Positions 17,018 through 25,659 of a DNA stretch of 64,000 nucleotides are shown here, piece by piece. Source of the stretch: Chelatococcus asaccharovorans (lineage in GTDB: Bacteria; Pseudomonadota; Alphaproteobacteria; Rhizobiales; Beijerinckiaceae); NCBI RefSeq assembly GCF_003201475.1, contig NZ_QJJK01000005.1, positions 310,001 to 374,000 on the forward strand, read 5' to 3'. The position numbers and the translations under genes are program-made. How positions within the stretch are numbered: position 1 is the stretch's first letter; each line of letters starts with the position of its first letter. The notes beneath the pieces were generated by a model that saw nothing but the letters and a program-made list of their open reading frames with translations, did not search any database and had not been told where the DNA came from.

Positions 17018-18427
17018 ATGACCCTATTGCATGACGACCGCCTGTTTCCGGCCGATGCGGCCACACGCGCTGTCGCGCGCCGGATCTATAACGAGGTCAA
17101 GGACCTGCCGCTGATCTGCCCGCACGGCCACACGGATCCGCGCTGGTATGCCGAAAATTCGGCATTCCCCGATCCGGCGCGTCTGTTCGTCGTGCCGGAT
17201 CACTACATCTTCCGCATGCTCTACAGCCAGGGCATCCGCCTCGAGGATCTCGGCATCCCGACGGTCGATGGCTCCCCGGTGGAGGAGGATCCGCGCAAGA
17301 TCTGGCGGCTGTTCGCGGCCAACTACCATCTTTTCCGCGGCACCCCGACGCGGATGTGGATGGACCACGCTTTCGCGACACTGTTCGGCATCAAGGAACG
17401 GCTCTCTGCCGCCAATGCCGATGCGATCTACGACAGCATAGCCGGCCAACTCGCCACGGACGCCTTCCGCCCGCGCGCGCTGTTCGAGCAGTTCAATATC
17501 GAGGTCATCGCGACGACCGAGAGCCCGCTCGACGATCTCGCCCACCATGCCGCGATCCGCGACAGCGGCTGGAAAGGGCGCGTCGTCACGGCCTACCGGC
17601 CGGATCCGGTCGTCGACCCGGACTTCGACGGTTTCCGCGACAATGTCCGCCGCTTCGGTGAAATCACAGATACGGATGTCTCCACCTTCGCCGGCTATCG
17701 CGAGGCCCATCGCAAACGCCGCCAGTTCTTCAAGAGCTTCGGCGCGACCTCGACCGACCACGGCCATCCCACCGCCCGGACCGCCGATCTCTCCCCCGTC
17801 GAGGTTGAGGCGCTCTATGCCCGCGTGATGGCGCAAGGCCAGGTGACGCCGGAGGATGCGGAACTGTTTCGCGCGCAGATGCTGACCGAGATGGCAGCGC
17901 TCAGCCTCGAGGATGGGCTGGTGATGCAGATCCATCCCGGTTCCCAGCGCAACCACAACCCCGGCCTCTTCGCGCGCTTCGGCCGCGATAAGGGCGCCGA
18001 TATCCCGAGCGCCACCAATTATGTGCGCGATCTGAAGCCGTTGCTCGACCGCTTCGGCAACGAACGGGACCTGACGGTCATTCTGTTCACGCTCGACGAG
18101 ACCGCTTATTCGCGGGAGCTTGCACCCCTCGCCGGCCACTATCCCTGCCTCAGGCTGGGCCCGGCCTGGTGGTTCTACGACAGCCCGGAGGGCATGCGCC
18201 GCTATCGCGAACTGGTGACGGAAACGGCCGGATTCTACAACACCGTCGGTTTCAACGACGACACCCGCGCCTTTCCCTCCATCCCCGCGCGCCATGATGT
18301 GGCGCGCCGCGTCGACTGCGCGTATCTGGCCGAGCTCGTGGTGACGCATCGCCTCGACGAGGACGAGGCTGCCGAGGTTGCGCACGATCTCGCCTACCGC
18401 TTGGCCAAGGAGGCCTACAAGCTGTGA
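17018..18427 (+). CDS. uxaC: Glucuronate/galacturonate isomerase
   Basis: 469 residues, the normal UxaC length. The enzyme interconverts D-glucuronate with D-fructuronate and D-galacturonate with tagaturonate, the first step of hexuronate breakdown. It shows the amidohydrolase-like metal motif CPHGHTDPRWYAEN, the YSQGI region, the HPGSQRNHN segment, and the conserved end of the barrel around GPAWWFYDSPEGMRRYRE. I chose ATG 17018, giving the usual MTLLHDDRLFPADAATR start, rather than TTG 16985. Its stop overlaps the next start by 4 nt (GTGA), so both enzymes of the pathway are coupled. Confidence 0.95.
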   Translation: MTLLHDDRLFPADAATRAVARRIYNEVKDLPLICPHGHTDPRWYAENSAFPDPARLFVVPDHYIFRMLYSQGIRLEDLGIPTVDGSPVEEDPRKIWRLFAANYHLFRGTPTRMWMDHAFATLFGIKERLSAANADAIYDSIAGQLATDAFRPRALFEQFNIEVIATTESPLDDLAHHAAIRDSGWKGRVVTAYRPDPVVDPDFDGFRDNVRRFGEITDTDVSTFAGYREAHRKRRQFFKSFGATSTDHGHPTARTADLSPVEVEALYARVMAQGQVTPEDAELFRAQMLTEMAALSLEDGLVMQIHPGSQRNHNPGLFARFGRDKGADIPSATNYVRDLKPLLDRFGNERDLTVILFTLDETAYSRELAPLAGHYPCLRLGPAWWFYDSPEGMRRYRELVTETAGFYNTVGFNDDTRAFPSIPARHDVARRVDCAYLAELVVTHRLDEDEAAEVAHDLAYRLAKEAYKL

Positions 18428-19902
18428 CGCATCCGCCCCGCCTCAATGCCGCCCGTCTCGGCGGCCTGCCTGCCGCGATCGAACGCCCGACCTATGATCG
18501 CGCCCAAGTCCGCTGCGGTATCGTCCATCTCGGCATCGGCGCGTTCCACCGGGCGCATCAGGCGGTTTACACCGAGGATGTGCTCAAATCCGGCGATCTC
18601 GCCTGGGGCATCGTCGGCGCGAGCCTGCGCAGCCCGGACACGCGCGACGCCTTGGCGCCGCAGGACAGTCTCTACACCATCGCAGTCCGCGAGACGGCCG
18701 GTGAGACGCTGCGTGTGGTCGGCAGCATTCTCGAGGTGGTGGTGGCGCCGGAGGATCCGGAGGCGCTGATCGCCCGCATGAGCGATCCGGACGTGGCCAT
18801 CATCAGCCTCACGGTCACAGAGAAGGGCTATTGCCACGACCCGGCGACCGGACGGCTGGACGAGGCGCATCCGGACGTGGTGCACGATCTGGCCAATCCG
18901 CATCGTCCGCGGTCGGCGCTGGGCTTCATCACGGCGGCCATCGCCCGGCGGCAGGCCGCCGGCACGCGGCCCTTCACCGTGATGTCTTGCGACAACCTCC
19001 CGGCCAACGGCCAGACGCTCAAGGGCATCCTGAGCCGCTTCGCCGATTTGGTCTCCCCTGGACTCGGACGCCACGTGCGGGAGGCCATCAGTTGTCCCGA
19101 CACGATGATCGACCGCATCGTGCCGGCGACGACCGATGCCGATCGCAGCCATGTCGCGGGCGTGCTGGGCCTGACCGACGCCTGGCCGATCATGACGGAG
19201 CCCTTCACCCAATGGGTGATCGAGGATCACTTCGTCTCCGGCCGCCCGGCCTGGGAGACGGTCGGCGCCACCCTGGTGAAGGATGTGGCGCCCTATGAGG
19301 CCATGAAGCTCCGGCTGCTCAACGGCAGCCATTCCGCCCTGTCCTATCTCGGCTATCTCGCCGGATATGAGACCGTTGCCGAGGCGATGGCCGATGCGGC
19401 GATCGCGGCCTATGTCGCGGCGCTGATGGAGGATTCCACCGTCACGCTGACGCTGCCGGAGGGCGCCGATGTCGCCGGCTACAAGCGCTCCCTCATCGAA
19501 CGCTTCCGCAATACGGCGCTGAAGCATCGCACCTGGCAGATCGCCATGGACGGCTCGCAGAAGCTGCCGCAGCGGCTGCTGGGCACCATCCGCGACCGTC
19601 TGGCGCGCGGGCTGCCGGTCGAGCGTCATGCGCTCGCTGTCGCCGCCTGGATGCGTTACGTCACGGGGATCGACGAAGCGGGCCAGCCGATCGACGTCCG
19701 CGATCCGCTGGCGGCGGAATTCAGGTCTCTTGCAGATGCTGCCGGCCAGGATGCCGAAAAACTCGTCGCAGCCCTCATCGGCGTGCGCGCCGTGTTTGGC
19801 GAGGATCTTGCGTCCAATGCCGTCTTCCGCACGGCGGTGACGACGGCGCTGGCGAGCCTGTTCGACAACGGCGCCAAGGCGACCGTGGCGACCTACGGCT
19901 GA
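18424..19902 (+). CDS. uxuB: Mannitol-dehydrogenase-family reductase, likely D-fructuronate reductase (UxuB-like)
   Basis: 492 residues of the polyol-specific long-chain dehydrogenase family. It has an N-terminal NAD-binding domain (HLGIGAFHRAHQAVYTED), the VMSCDNLPANG segment, and the catalytic K-x-x-x-x-N-x-x-H pattern in MKLRLLNGSHSALSYLG. UxuB reduces fructuronate to D-mannonate; close relatives act on mannitol or sorbitol. The 4-nt overlap with uxaC favours fructuronate. The start is GTG 18424. No UxuA dehydratase, transporter or regulator of the pathway is in the window. Confidence 0.85.
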   Translation: MTHPPRLNAARLGGLPAAIERPTYDRAQVRCGIVHLGIGAFHRAHQAVYTEDVLKSGDLAWGIVGASLRSPDTRDALAPQDSLYTIAVRETAGETLRVVGSILEVVVAPEDPEALIARMSDPDVAIISLTVTEKGYCHDPATGRLDEAHPDVVHDLANPHRPRSALGFITAAIARRQAAGTRPFTVMSCDNLPANGQTLKGILSRFADLVSPGLGRHVREAISCPDTMIDRIVPATTDADRSHVAGVLGLTDAWPIMTEPFTQWVIEDHFVSGRPAWETVGATLVKDVAPYEAMKLRLLNGSHSALSYLGYLAGYETVAEAMADAAIAAYVAALMEDSTVTLTLPEGADVAGYKRSLIERFRNTALKHRTWQIAMDGSQKLPQRLLGTIRDRLARGLPVERHALAVAAWMRYVTGIDEAGQPIDVRDPLAAEFRSLADAAGQDAEKLVAALIGVRAVFGEDLASNAVFRTAVTTALASLFDNGAKATVATYG

Positions 19903-19961
19903 ACGTTAGGGCAATTGCGCGCCAGGTCCCTCCCTCGCGCGGGGGGATCTGAACCCCACCG

Positions 19962-20765
19962 TCAATCGATCGGCTTCGCCGTCACAAAATCGATGGCGAA
20001 CTGCCCACAATCGCCGAAATCGATGACAGCGCGGTCACCGGCCGCGACCTTGTGGATGCCGGTCACCATGCCGGTCGACACGAGATCCCCCGCCCTGAGG
20101 GTGCGGCCCTGGCGGGACAGGAGGTTTGCGAGGAAGACGACGGCCGCGACCGGGGTGCCCGGCACCACGGCCGCGCTGCCTTCGCCGACAGCCACATCAT
20201 TGACCGAGGATTTCGCAGTCAGGCTCGCCCACGGCCGCGATTGCCAGCCGTCGATGTCCGGGCCCAGCACGACACCGGCGTTGCAGCCGAAATCGCTGAT
20301 GATCGAGCCCGGCCCCAGGTCATTGAGATTGACGAGCGGGCTACCGGCAATCTCGGCGCCCACATGCACGGCGCTGATCGCCGCAGTGATCTCGGCCGCG
20401 TCATAGGGCGTCTCGCGCGGTGGCAGATCCTGCGCCATCACCGCGACGAATTCTGCTTCCACGGCTGTGTAGCCGCCGGTGATGGACGGCATGGTCGCGG
20501 TCCCGCCGTTCGGCACGTCGATGACCCGATAGACGGGGCCGATCAGTCGCTCCGCCGGGAAGGCTGCCCGCCATTCCGGCTTGATCATGGCGACTTTCCA
20601 GCCGCGCAGATTGGCGGGATGTGCGCCCATTGCCTCAGTCTGCACAGCATAGGCCGTGTCAAAACTCTCCGGGACGATGCCCGGAAAGGCCGGCAGGGCG
20701 CGGGCTTCAGCCCGGGCGTTGGCGAAGGCGAGGGCTGTGGCGGTGACGGCGGATGGCGCGCTCAT
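19962..20765 (-). CDS. 2-keto-4-pentenoate hydratase-family protein
   Basis: 267 residues of the FAH/hydratase-decarboxylase superfamily (MhpD/HpcG-like). Landmarks are GWKVAMIKPEW near residue 55, the acidic metal-ligand region YTAVEAEFVAVMAQDLP, and VHVGAEIAGSP. Members hydrate 2-hydroxypenta-2,4-dienoate, or decarboxylate oxalocrotonate, at the end of aromatic meta-cleavage pathways. No other aromatic catabolic gene is nearby, so the substrate is open. The start ATG 20765 has a strong GGAGGA 7 nt upstream; the longer frame to 21005 overlaps the next gene and is not used. It is convergent with the UxuB-like gene. Confidence 0.85.
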   Translation of the reverse strand: MSAPSAVTATALAFANARAEARALPAFPGIVPESFDTAYAVQTEAMGAHPANLRGWKVAMIKPEWRAAFPAERLIGPVYRVIDVPNGGTATMPSITGGYTAVEAEFVAVMAQDLPPRETPYDAAEITAAISAVHVGAEIAGSPLVNLNDLGPGSIISDFGCNAGVVLGPDIDGWQSRPWASLTAKSSVNDVAVGEGSAAVVPGTPVAAVVFLANLLSRQGRTLRAGDLVSTGMVTGIHKVAAGDRAVIDFGDCGQFAIDFVTAKPID

Positions 20766-20791
20766 GGATCGTTCCTCCGGATAGCGTGGTG

Positions 20792-21535
20792 TCAGCCGAA
20801 GCGATGCAGCGAGGATCCATGCCGCTTGAGCCAGGCTTCCGCTTCGTCTGTGCGGGCGCAGAGCCGGCGCGTCAAGCGCCAGAAACGCTCGGAATGGTTC
20901 ATCTCCTTGAGATGAGCGACCTCGTGGGCGGCGAGATAATCGAGCACGTAAGCCGGCGCCAGGATAAGCCGCCAGGAAAAATTGAGCCGCCCCTGGGCCG
21001 AGCATGACCCCCAGCGGCTCCGGGTGTCGCGAATGCTGATGCTGCGGGCGGGGATGCCGAGCGTCTTCGTGTGGCGTGCGACCGCCTCGCTCAGGTCGCG
21101 TGTGGCTTCGCGCCGGAGAAAGTCCATCACGCGGCGCGAAACATGCGGCGTTTCGCCGGTGACGGCGAGGATGGGGGCACCGGCGGCGTCAACCGTCGCT
21201 TCCGGCACGCCGCGTATGGTCGACCAATGGACGATACGGTGGGGAACGCCGCGCAGCGGCACGAGCGCTCCCACCTCGAACGGGGTACGGTCCGGGACGC
21301 GCTTGAGCCGCACGGCGAGCCATCCGCTCTGGGATTCGGCGAAGCGCTGCGCCGCGGCCAAGTCGCCGCGCTCCGGCAAGGTCAGCACGGCCTCGCCGGT
21401 CGCGTTCGAAACCCTCAGGGTGAAGCGTTGCGCCGCCGCACGCCGCCGCACGGCGACGCGGAACGTCTCCGCGCCGTGGCGCACGGCAATATGGTCCGGG
21501 TCCGGGGCTGACCGTTTGAACAGACTGATGCGCAT
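20792..21535 (-). CDS. YgjP-type zinc metallopeptidase (DUF45/M48-like)
   Basis: 247 residues. The zinc motif HEVAH (204-208) is followed by H214 in the HEVAHLKEMNHSERFW arrangement, and RWGSC (174-178) precedes it; both are diagnostic of the YgjP/DUF45 family. The role is uncertain in the family; the proteins are often annotated as M48-family metallopeptidases. The N-terminal half (VRRRAAAQRFTLRV) matches the family's beta-rich region. It lies 26 nt upstream of the hydratase gene on the same strand. No signal peptide is seen, so it should be cytoplasmic. Confidence 0.9.
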   Translation of the reverse strand: MRISLFKRSAPDPDHIAVRHGAETFRVAVRRRAAAQRFTLRVSNATGEAVLTLPERGDLAAAQRFAESQSGWLAVRLKRVPDRTPFEVGALVPLRGVPHRIVHWSTIRGVPEATVDAAGAPILAVTGETPHVSRRVMDFLRREATRDLSEAVARHTKTLGIPARSISIRDTRSRWGSCSAQGRLNFSWRLILAPAYVLDYLAAHEVAHLKEMNHSERFWRLTRRLCARTDEAEAWLKRHGSSLHRFG

Positions 21536-21610
21536 GCCGATTCAGGCCTGTGGAGTGTCAGCCATCAATAGCACGCGGGGATGACAATCCGCACATCGTC
21601 GGGGGCCGTC

Positions 21611-22900
21611 TCAGGCAGCCTCTCCTTTGACCCTGACGCGACCGGCCGGGCGGACTTCATCCGCGTTCCCATTGAACTTCCGCGTGAAGGCCGTGATCTT
21701 CGGCGCGATTTCCTGGTGAAAGCGGCGGCCATTGAACACGCCATAGTGACCGACGCCGGGCTGCAGATGCTGAAGCTTCATCGCGGCGGGAAGGTTCCTG
21801 CACAGGTCGTGGGCGGCCTGCGTCTGGCCGACGCCGGAAATGTCGTCCCGTTCACCCTCCACGGTCATCAAGGCCACGCGCCGGATTGCCGCAAGGTCGA
21901 CGGGCTTGCCCCGGTGCTTCATCTCGCCTTTCGGCAGACTGTGCTTCACGAACACTTCATCGATGGTCTGCATGTAGAACTCTGCGGTCATGTCCATCAC
22001 GGCGAGATATTCGTCGTAGAACTCGCGCTGCTTGTCGGCCGAGTCGCCGTCGCCGTCGACGAGGTGCTGGAACATCTCCCAATGGGCCGTCAGGTGCCGG
22101 TCGATGTTCATCGCCATGAAGCCCGAGAGTTGCAGGAAGCCCGGATAGACCTCGCGCATGAAGCCTGGCTGCGTGAAGGGCACCTTCACGATGCAATTGC
22201 GCCGGAACCAGTCGGTGCCACGCTCCTGCGCCAGGAGATTGACGGCCGTCGGCGAGCGGCGTGTGTCGATCGGGCCGCCCATATGGATCATCGAGGCCGG
22301 CACATCCGGGTCGTTCTCCGCCTCCATCAGCGCCACGGCCGCGATCACCGGCACGGACGGCTGACACACCGCGAGCACATGCAGGTTGGGCGCGAGTTCG
22401 CGCATCATTTCGGTGACATAGTCGATATAGTCATCGAGATCGAAACGCCCCTCGGAGAGCGGCACCAGACGGGCATCGACCCAATCGGTGATATAGACGT
22501 CGTGCGTCGGCAGGAAAGCTTCCACGGTTCCGCGCAAAAGCGTTGCATAGTGCCCCGAGACAGGCGCGACGATGAGAAGTTTCGGCTGATTGAGCCGCTT
22601 TGCCTTGCCGCCGCGATCAAAGTGCAGGAGGTTGCAGAACGGCCGCTGCCAGATGACCTCCTCGCGGATCCGGCAGGTCATACCGTTCACAACAGTTTCC
22701 TTCAGGCCGAAAGCCGGCTTGCCGTAGCGACGTGTCGTCCGCTCGAACAGCTCGCAGGCGGCGGCGATCGTGCGCCCATAGGCGGTGTAAGTCAGCGGAT
22801 TGATCGGATTGTTGAAAGTGAGTCTGGCCGCATCTGTGACGGCGCGGGCCGGGCTGACAAGAGCATGCGCGGCCTCATACCAGAAATAGGCAAAATTCAT
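21611..22900 (-). CDS. phaZ: Intracellular poly(3-hydroxybutyrate) depolymerase
   Basis: 429 residues, matching intracellular PhaZ of the Ralstonia type. The enzyme breaks down stored PHB granules. The lipase-like box uses cysteine instead of serine: VCQPSVP with C179, as in characterised intracellular PhaZ enzymes. The catalytic histidine is in PGVGHYGVFNG near the C terminus, and the N-terminal YFWYEAAHALVSPARA is also family-typical. No signal peptide is present. GAGGG stands about 6 nt before ATG 22900. The gene implies that this organism stores PHB. Confidence 0.94.
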   Translation of the reverse strand: MNFAYFWYEAAHALVSPARAVTDAARLTFNNPINPLTYTAYGRTIAAACELFERTTRRYGKPAFGLKETVVNGMTCRIREEVIWQRPFCNLLHFDRGGKAKRLNQPKLLIVAPVSGHYATLLRGTVEAFLPTHDVYITDWVDARLVPLSEGRFDLDDYIDYVTEMMRELAPNLHVLAVCQPSVPVIAAVALMEAENDPDVPASMIHMGGPIDTRRSPTAVNLLAQERGTDWFRRNCIVKVPFTQPGFMREVYPGFLQLSGFMAMNIDRHLTAHWEMFQHLVDGDGDSADKQREFYDEYLAVMDMTAEFYMQTIDEVFVKHSLPKGEMKHRGKPVDLAAIRRVALMTVEGERDDISGVGQTQAAHDLCRNLPAAMKLQHLQPGVGHYGVFNGRRFHQEIAPKITAFTRKFNGNADEVRPAGRVRVKGEAA

Positions 22901-23247
22901 TCTCTACCCTCGTTGGGCGAGGCGAAAGGGAGGCGCAACAGGGCTCACCGCGATGTTGCGTCGCAAAACCAACGCTTGATCTTAACCTTTTTTCTGTAAT
23001 CATTCAAACCACGTCTGCGCTGATGCAGTGCACAATCGCGCGCTTGCGTTCAAGGCGACCGTGTCGGCTTCAGCCGCAAAGGCAGGCGGAGAATTCCCCT
23101 GTCGGCATCGATCACCGGGATCAAGCTGCGCTGAGGCAATAAGGAATTCTCCAAAAAGCCAACGAGAAGCTGTGCTTAGCGCTTGCGCCGCGAGGCCGCA
23201 GGCGTTAGCCGGACTGTCAGTCGGGCGTGCCCGGCCGGGATGGATCC
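22901..23247. promoter_or_regulatory. Intergenic region between phaZ and regB with a spaced inverted repeat
   Basis: About 350 bases between divergent genes. It contains a perfect inverted repeat, GGAGAATTCC at 23088-23097 and GGAATTCTCC at 23143-23152, with 45 bases between the arms. Each arm also contains the palindrome GAATTC. An A/T-richer stretch (CTTAACCTTTTTTCTGTAAT, about 22981-23000) could hold the phaZ promoter. No ORF of quality is seen. Confidence 0.45.
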
Positions 23248-24585
23248 ATGGCCGTCAACGAATCAGCAACCATTCGGCGCACCGCCCAGCACCTGAGGGT
23301 GGACACCCTGGTCCGTCTGCGGTCCCTGGCTGTCGTGGGTCAGAGTGCCGCGGTCGTCGGCGTGCATTTCGGGCTGGGCTTCCCCTTTCCCTTCGCGTTC
23401 TGCTTCGTCGCCATCGCGGTATCCGCCTGGCTGAACTTCGCGCTCCGCATCCGCTACCCCATCAGCCACAGGTTGAGCGAGAATGCGGGCTCCCTGCTGC
23501 TCGGCTACGACATCCTGCAGTTGTCCGTCCTCCTCTACCTCACCGGCGGCCTCGAGAATCCCTTCGCGATGCTCCTATTGGCACCGGTGATGATCTCGGC
23601 GACGGCCCTGCAACCCTGGCGGACGCTGGCGCTTGGCTGCATGGCGATGGTCTGCGTGACCATCCTGGCCTTCTTCCACTTGCCGTTGCCCTGGTATCCC
23701 GGCGAGACGCTGCACCTGCCCTTCCTCTATGTGGCCGGAATCTGGTGCGCCATTCTGCTCGGCCTTGCCTTCACCGGCGTCTATGCCTGGCGCGTCGCGG
23801 AGGAAGCGCGGCAGCTCGCCGACGCGCTGGCCGCCACGGAATTCGTTCTGGCCCGCGAGCAGCACCTGTCGCAGCTCGATGGCCTCGCTGCAGCGGCCGC
23901 CCATGAGCTCGGCACGCCGCTTGCCACCATTGCGCTCGTCGCCAAGGAACTCGACAAGCTTGCGCCGAAGGACGGCCCGATGGCCGAGGACATCACGCTC
24001 CTGCGCGAGCAGGTGGAGCGGTGCCGCAAGATCCTCGGCACCCTGACCTCGCTTGGCACCGGCGAGGCCGGGCCGCTCGAACGCCTGACGCTGCGCGATC
24101 TCATCGAGGAAGTCGCGAATCCCCAACGCTCCTTCGGTACGCCGCTGACGCTCAATGCGAGCGGTGAAGGCGCGCAGCCCGTATGCCGCCGCAGTCCCGG
24201 CCTCCTCTATGGTCTCGGGAATCTCGTCGAAAACGCTGTCGATTTCGCGACCTCGGGCGTCGTCATCGATGCCTCCTGGACCAAGGACACCGTCACCGTG
24301 GTGGTTCACGATGACGGGCCGGGCTTTGCGCCCGAGGTGCTGCTGCGCCTCGGAGATCCCTATGTCACCACACGTGGCTCCGACCGGCGCGGTGGCGGTG
24401 AGCCCGGTGATGGCCTGGGGCTCGGCCTTTTCATCGCCAAGACCCTGATCGAGCGTTCCGGTGCGACGATCGAGTTCACCAATGCGGTTGCACCGGACTC
24501 TGGCGCCATCGTCACTGTGACATGGCCGCGCAGCGTCTTCGAGCGTGACATGGATCCGCTGCCGGAGGTCGGACGGTGGCGATGA
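23248..24585 (+). CDS. regB: Redox-sensing histidine kinase RegB/ActS/PrrB
   Basis: 445 residues. The N-terminal half has about six membrane segments, including the quinone-site heptapeptide GGLENPF (100-106, consensus GGxxNPF). The H-box is AAAHELGTPLATIAL with H219, and C259 in VERCRKIL corresponds to the redox-active cysteine of Rhodobacter RegB. The catalytic domain shows N (GNLVENAVDFA), G1 (DDGPGF) and G2 (GDGLGLGLF) boxes. The kinase senses the quinone pool and phosphorylates RegA to control respiration, CO2 and nitrogen genes. I chose ATG 23248 over GTG 23227. There is no senC/prrC between it and regA. Confidence 0.93.
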   Translation: MAVNESATIRRTAQHLRVDTLVRLRSLAVVGQSAAVVGVHFGLGFPFPFAFCFVAIAVSAWLNFALRIRYPISHRLSENAGSLLLGYDILQLSVLLYLTGGLENPFAMLLLAPVMISATALQPWRTLALGCMAMVCVTILAFFHLPLPWYPGETLHLPFLYVAGIWCAILLGLAFTGVYAWRVAEEARQLADALAATEFVLAREQHLSQLDGLAAAAAHELGTPLATIALVAKELDKLAPKDGPMAEDITLLREQVERCRKILGTLTSLGTGEAGPLERLTLRDLIEEVANPQRSFGTPLTLNASGEGAQPVCRRSPGLLYGLGNLVENAVDFATSGVVIDASWTKDTVTVVVHDDGPGFAPEVLLRLGDPYVTTRGSDRRGGGEPGDGLGLGLFIAKTLIERSGATIEFTNAVAPDSGAIVTVTWPRSVFERDMDPLPEVGRWR

Positions 24586-24792
24586 GGTCGAAAATCCGGC
24601 GGCCGATGCGTTGAAGTGGGGCGCAGGGACTTCAGAAAAACGTCACAAATGCCTATTTGGTGGTCGATCGGCATTGATCGACATCAAAGGGGCGGCTAGG
24701 GATGGGCCATCGCGGCGGGACACGATCAATTGCGACGTGATGGAGCACGGGTTGCGCCTGAGGCAAATTCTTTTCCGTGGCGGCATCCTCTC

Positions 24793-24895
24793 GAGCAAGT
24801 CCGTCTGTTGCGGACTTGCTCGTTCTAAACAATGGACGAGCAAATTCACCGGCCTGGATTGAAGAAACTGAGGCCATCCAAGCCGGATTTGCTCC
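24793..24895 (+). repeat. Repeat family R3, double-hairpin element (copy R3a)
   Basis: Lies in the 379-base gap between regB and regA. The first hairpin has a perfect 11-bp stem, GAGCAAGTCCG / CGGACTTGCTC, with a 7-nt loop. The second starts GAGCAAATTC and closes with GGATTTGCTC; its inner arms CCGGCCTGGAT and ATCCAAGCCGG pair with few mismatches. A second copy starts on the regA stop codon (25519-25625). The rest of the regB-regA gap (24586-24792) shows no gene, and AGGTGA near 24955 serves regA. Confidence 0.9.
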
Positions 24896-24964
24896 AGCCG
24901 GGGATGGCTCTGCGATCGAAGGAGCCCCCTGGAATCGACAGGCCCACCTGCGTGAGGTGACCGG

Positions 24965-25519
24965 ATGGTAGACTCCGAGCAGACTGTGATCGAAGGCGAC
25001 AACAGCCTCCTGATCGTTGATGATGATCGGCCTTTTCTGACGCGATTGGCACGCGCTATGGAAACGCGTGGCTATGGCGTGCGCGTGGCCGAGAGTGTAG
25101 CCGAAGGCCTCGCGGCCATCGACGAACTGGCACCGGCCTTTGCCGTCATCGACATGCGTCTCGGCGACGGCAACGGCCTCGACGTCGTCACGCGCCTGAA
25201 GGAGCGTCGACCCGACGCGCGCTGCATCGTGCTCACGGGCTATGGCAATATTGCGACAGCCGTCACGGCCGTGAAGCTTGGCGCCTTCGATTATCTGGCA
25301 AAGCCGGCTGATGCTGACGAGATCCACGCTGCCCTCATGGCGCAGCAGGGCGAGCGCGCCCAGTTACCGGAAAACCCGATGTCGGCTGATCGCGTCCGCT
25401 GGGAGCATATTCAGCGGGTTTACGAACTCTGCAGCCGCAATGTGTCGGAGACCGCCCGGCGATTGAACATGCATCGTCGCACCTTGCAGCGCATCCTCGC
25501 CAAGCGTGCGCCGCGATAG
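24965..25519 (+). CDS. regA: Response regulator RegA/ActR/PrrA
   Basis: 184 residues, the usual RegA length. The receiver domain has the acidic pair in LLIVDDDRPF, phospho-acceptor D63 in FAVIDMRLGDGNG, T91 in VLTGYGN, and K113 in YLAKPAD. The C-terminal Fis-type helix-turn-helix (NVSETARRLNMHRRTLQRI, about 158-176) is nearly invariant among RegA/ActR proteins. It is the partner of the RegB kinase and activates redox-dependent promoters. AGGTGA precedes ATG 24965. The 379-nt gap after regB, filled by a repeat, suggests a separate promoter. Confidence 0.95.
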   Translation: MVDSEQTVIEGDNSLLIVDDDRPFLTRLARAMETRGYGVRVAESVAEGLAAIDELAPAFAVIDMRLGDGNGLDVVTRLKERRPDARCIVLTGYGNIATAVTAVKLGAFDYLAKPADADEIHAALMAQQGERAQLPENPMSADRVRWEHIQRVYELCSRNVSETARRLNMHRRTLQRILAKRAPR

Positions 25520-25625
25520 AGCAAGTCCGTCTTTTGCGGACTTGGCGTCGCTCAAAAATTAACGAGCAAATTCATTGACATAGACGGTACAGACGATTCC
25601 ATCTATGTCGGATTTGCTCTGGAGC
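25519..25625 (+). repeat. Repeat family R3, double-hairpin element (copy R3b)
   Basis: Starts on the last base of the regA TAG stop codon. It has the same order as R3a: GAGCAAGTCCG with CGGACTTGGC, then GAGCAAATTCATTGACATAGA pairing with TCTATGTCGGATTTGCTC. The inner stem of the second hairpin (GACATAGA/TCTATGTC) differs in sequence from R3a but still pairs. It probably acts as the 3' end structure of the regA transcript. Confidence 0.9.
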
Positions 25626-25659
25626 GCGCTTGCGTCTCCGCCGGCGGTAAGACGCTCGA

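Noticed and set aside
17024-19629. Minus-strand frames of 404 and 453 codons opposite uxaC and the UxuB-like gene
   Set aside because: Shadow frames; the plus-strand genes have full family motifs and a coupled 4-nt overlap.
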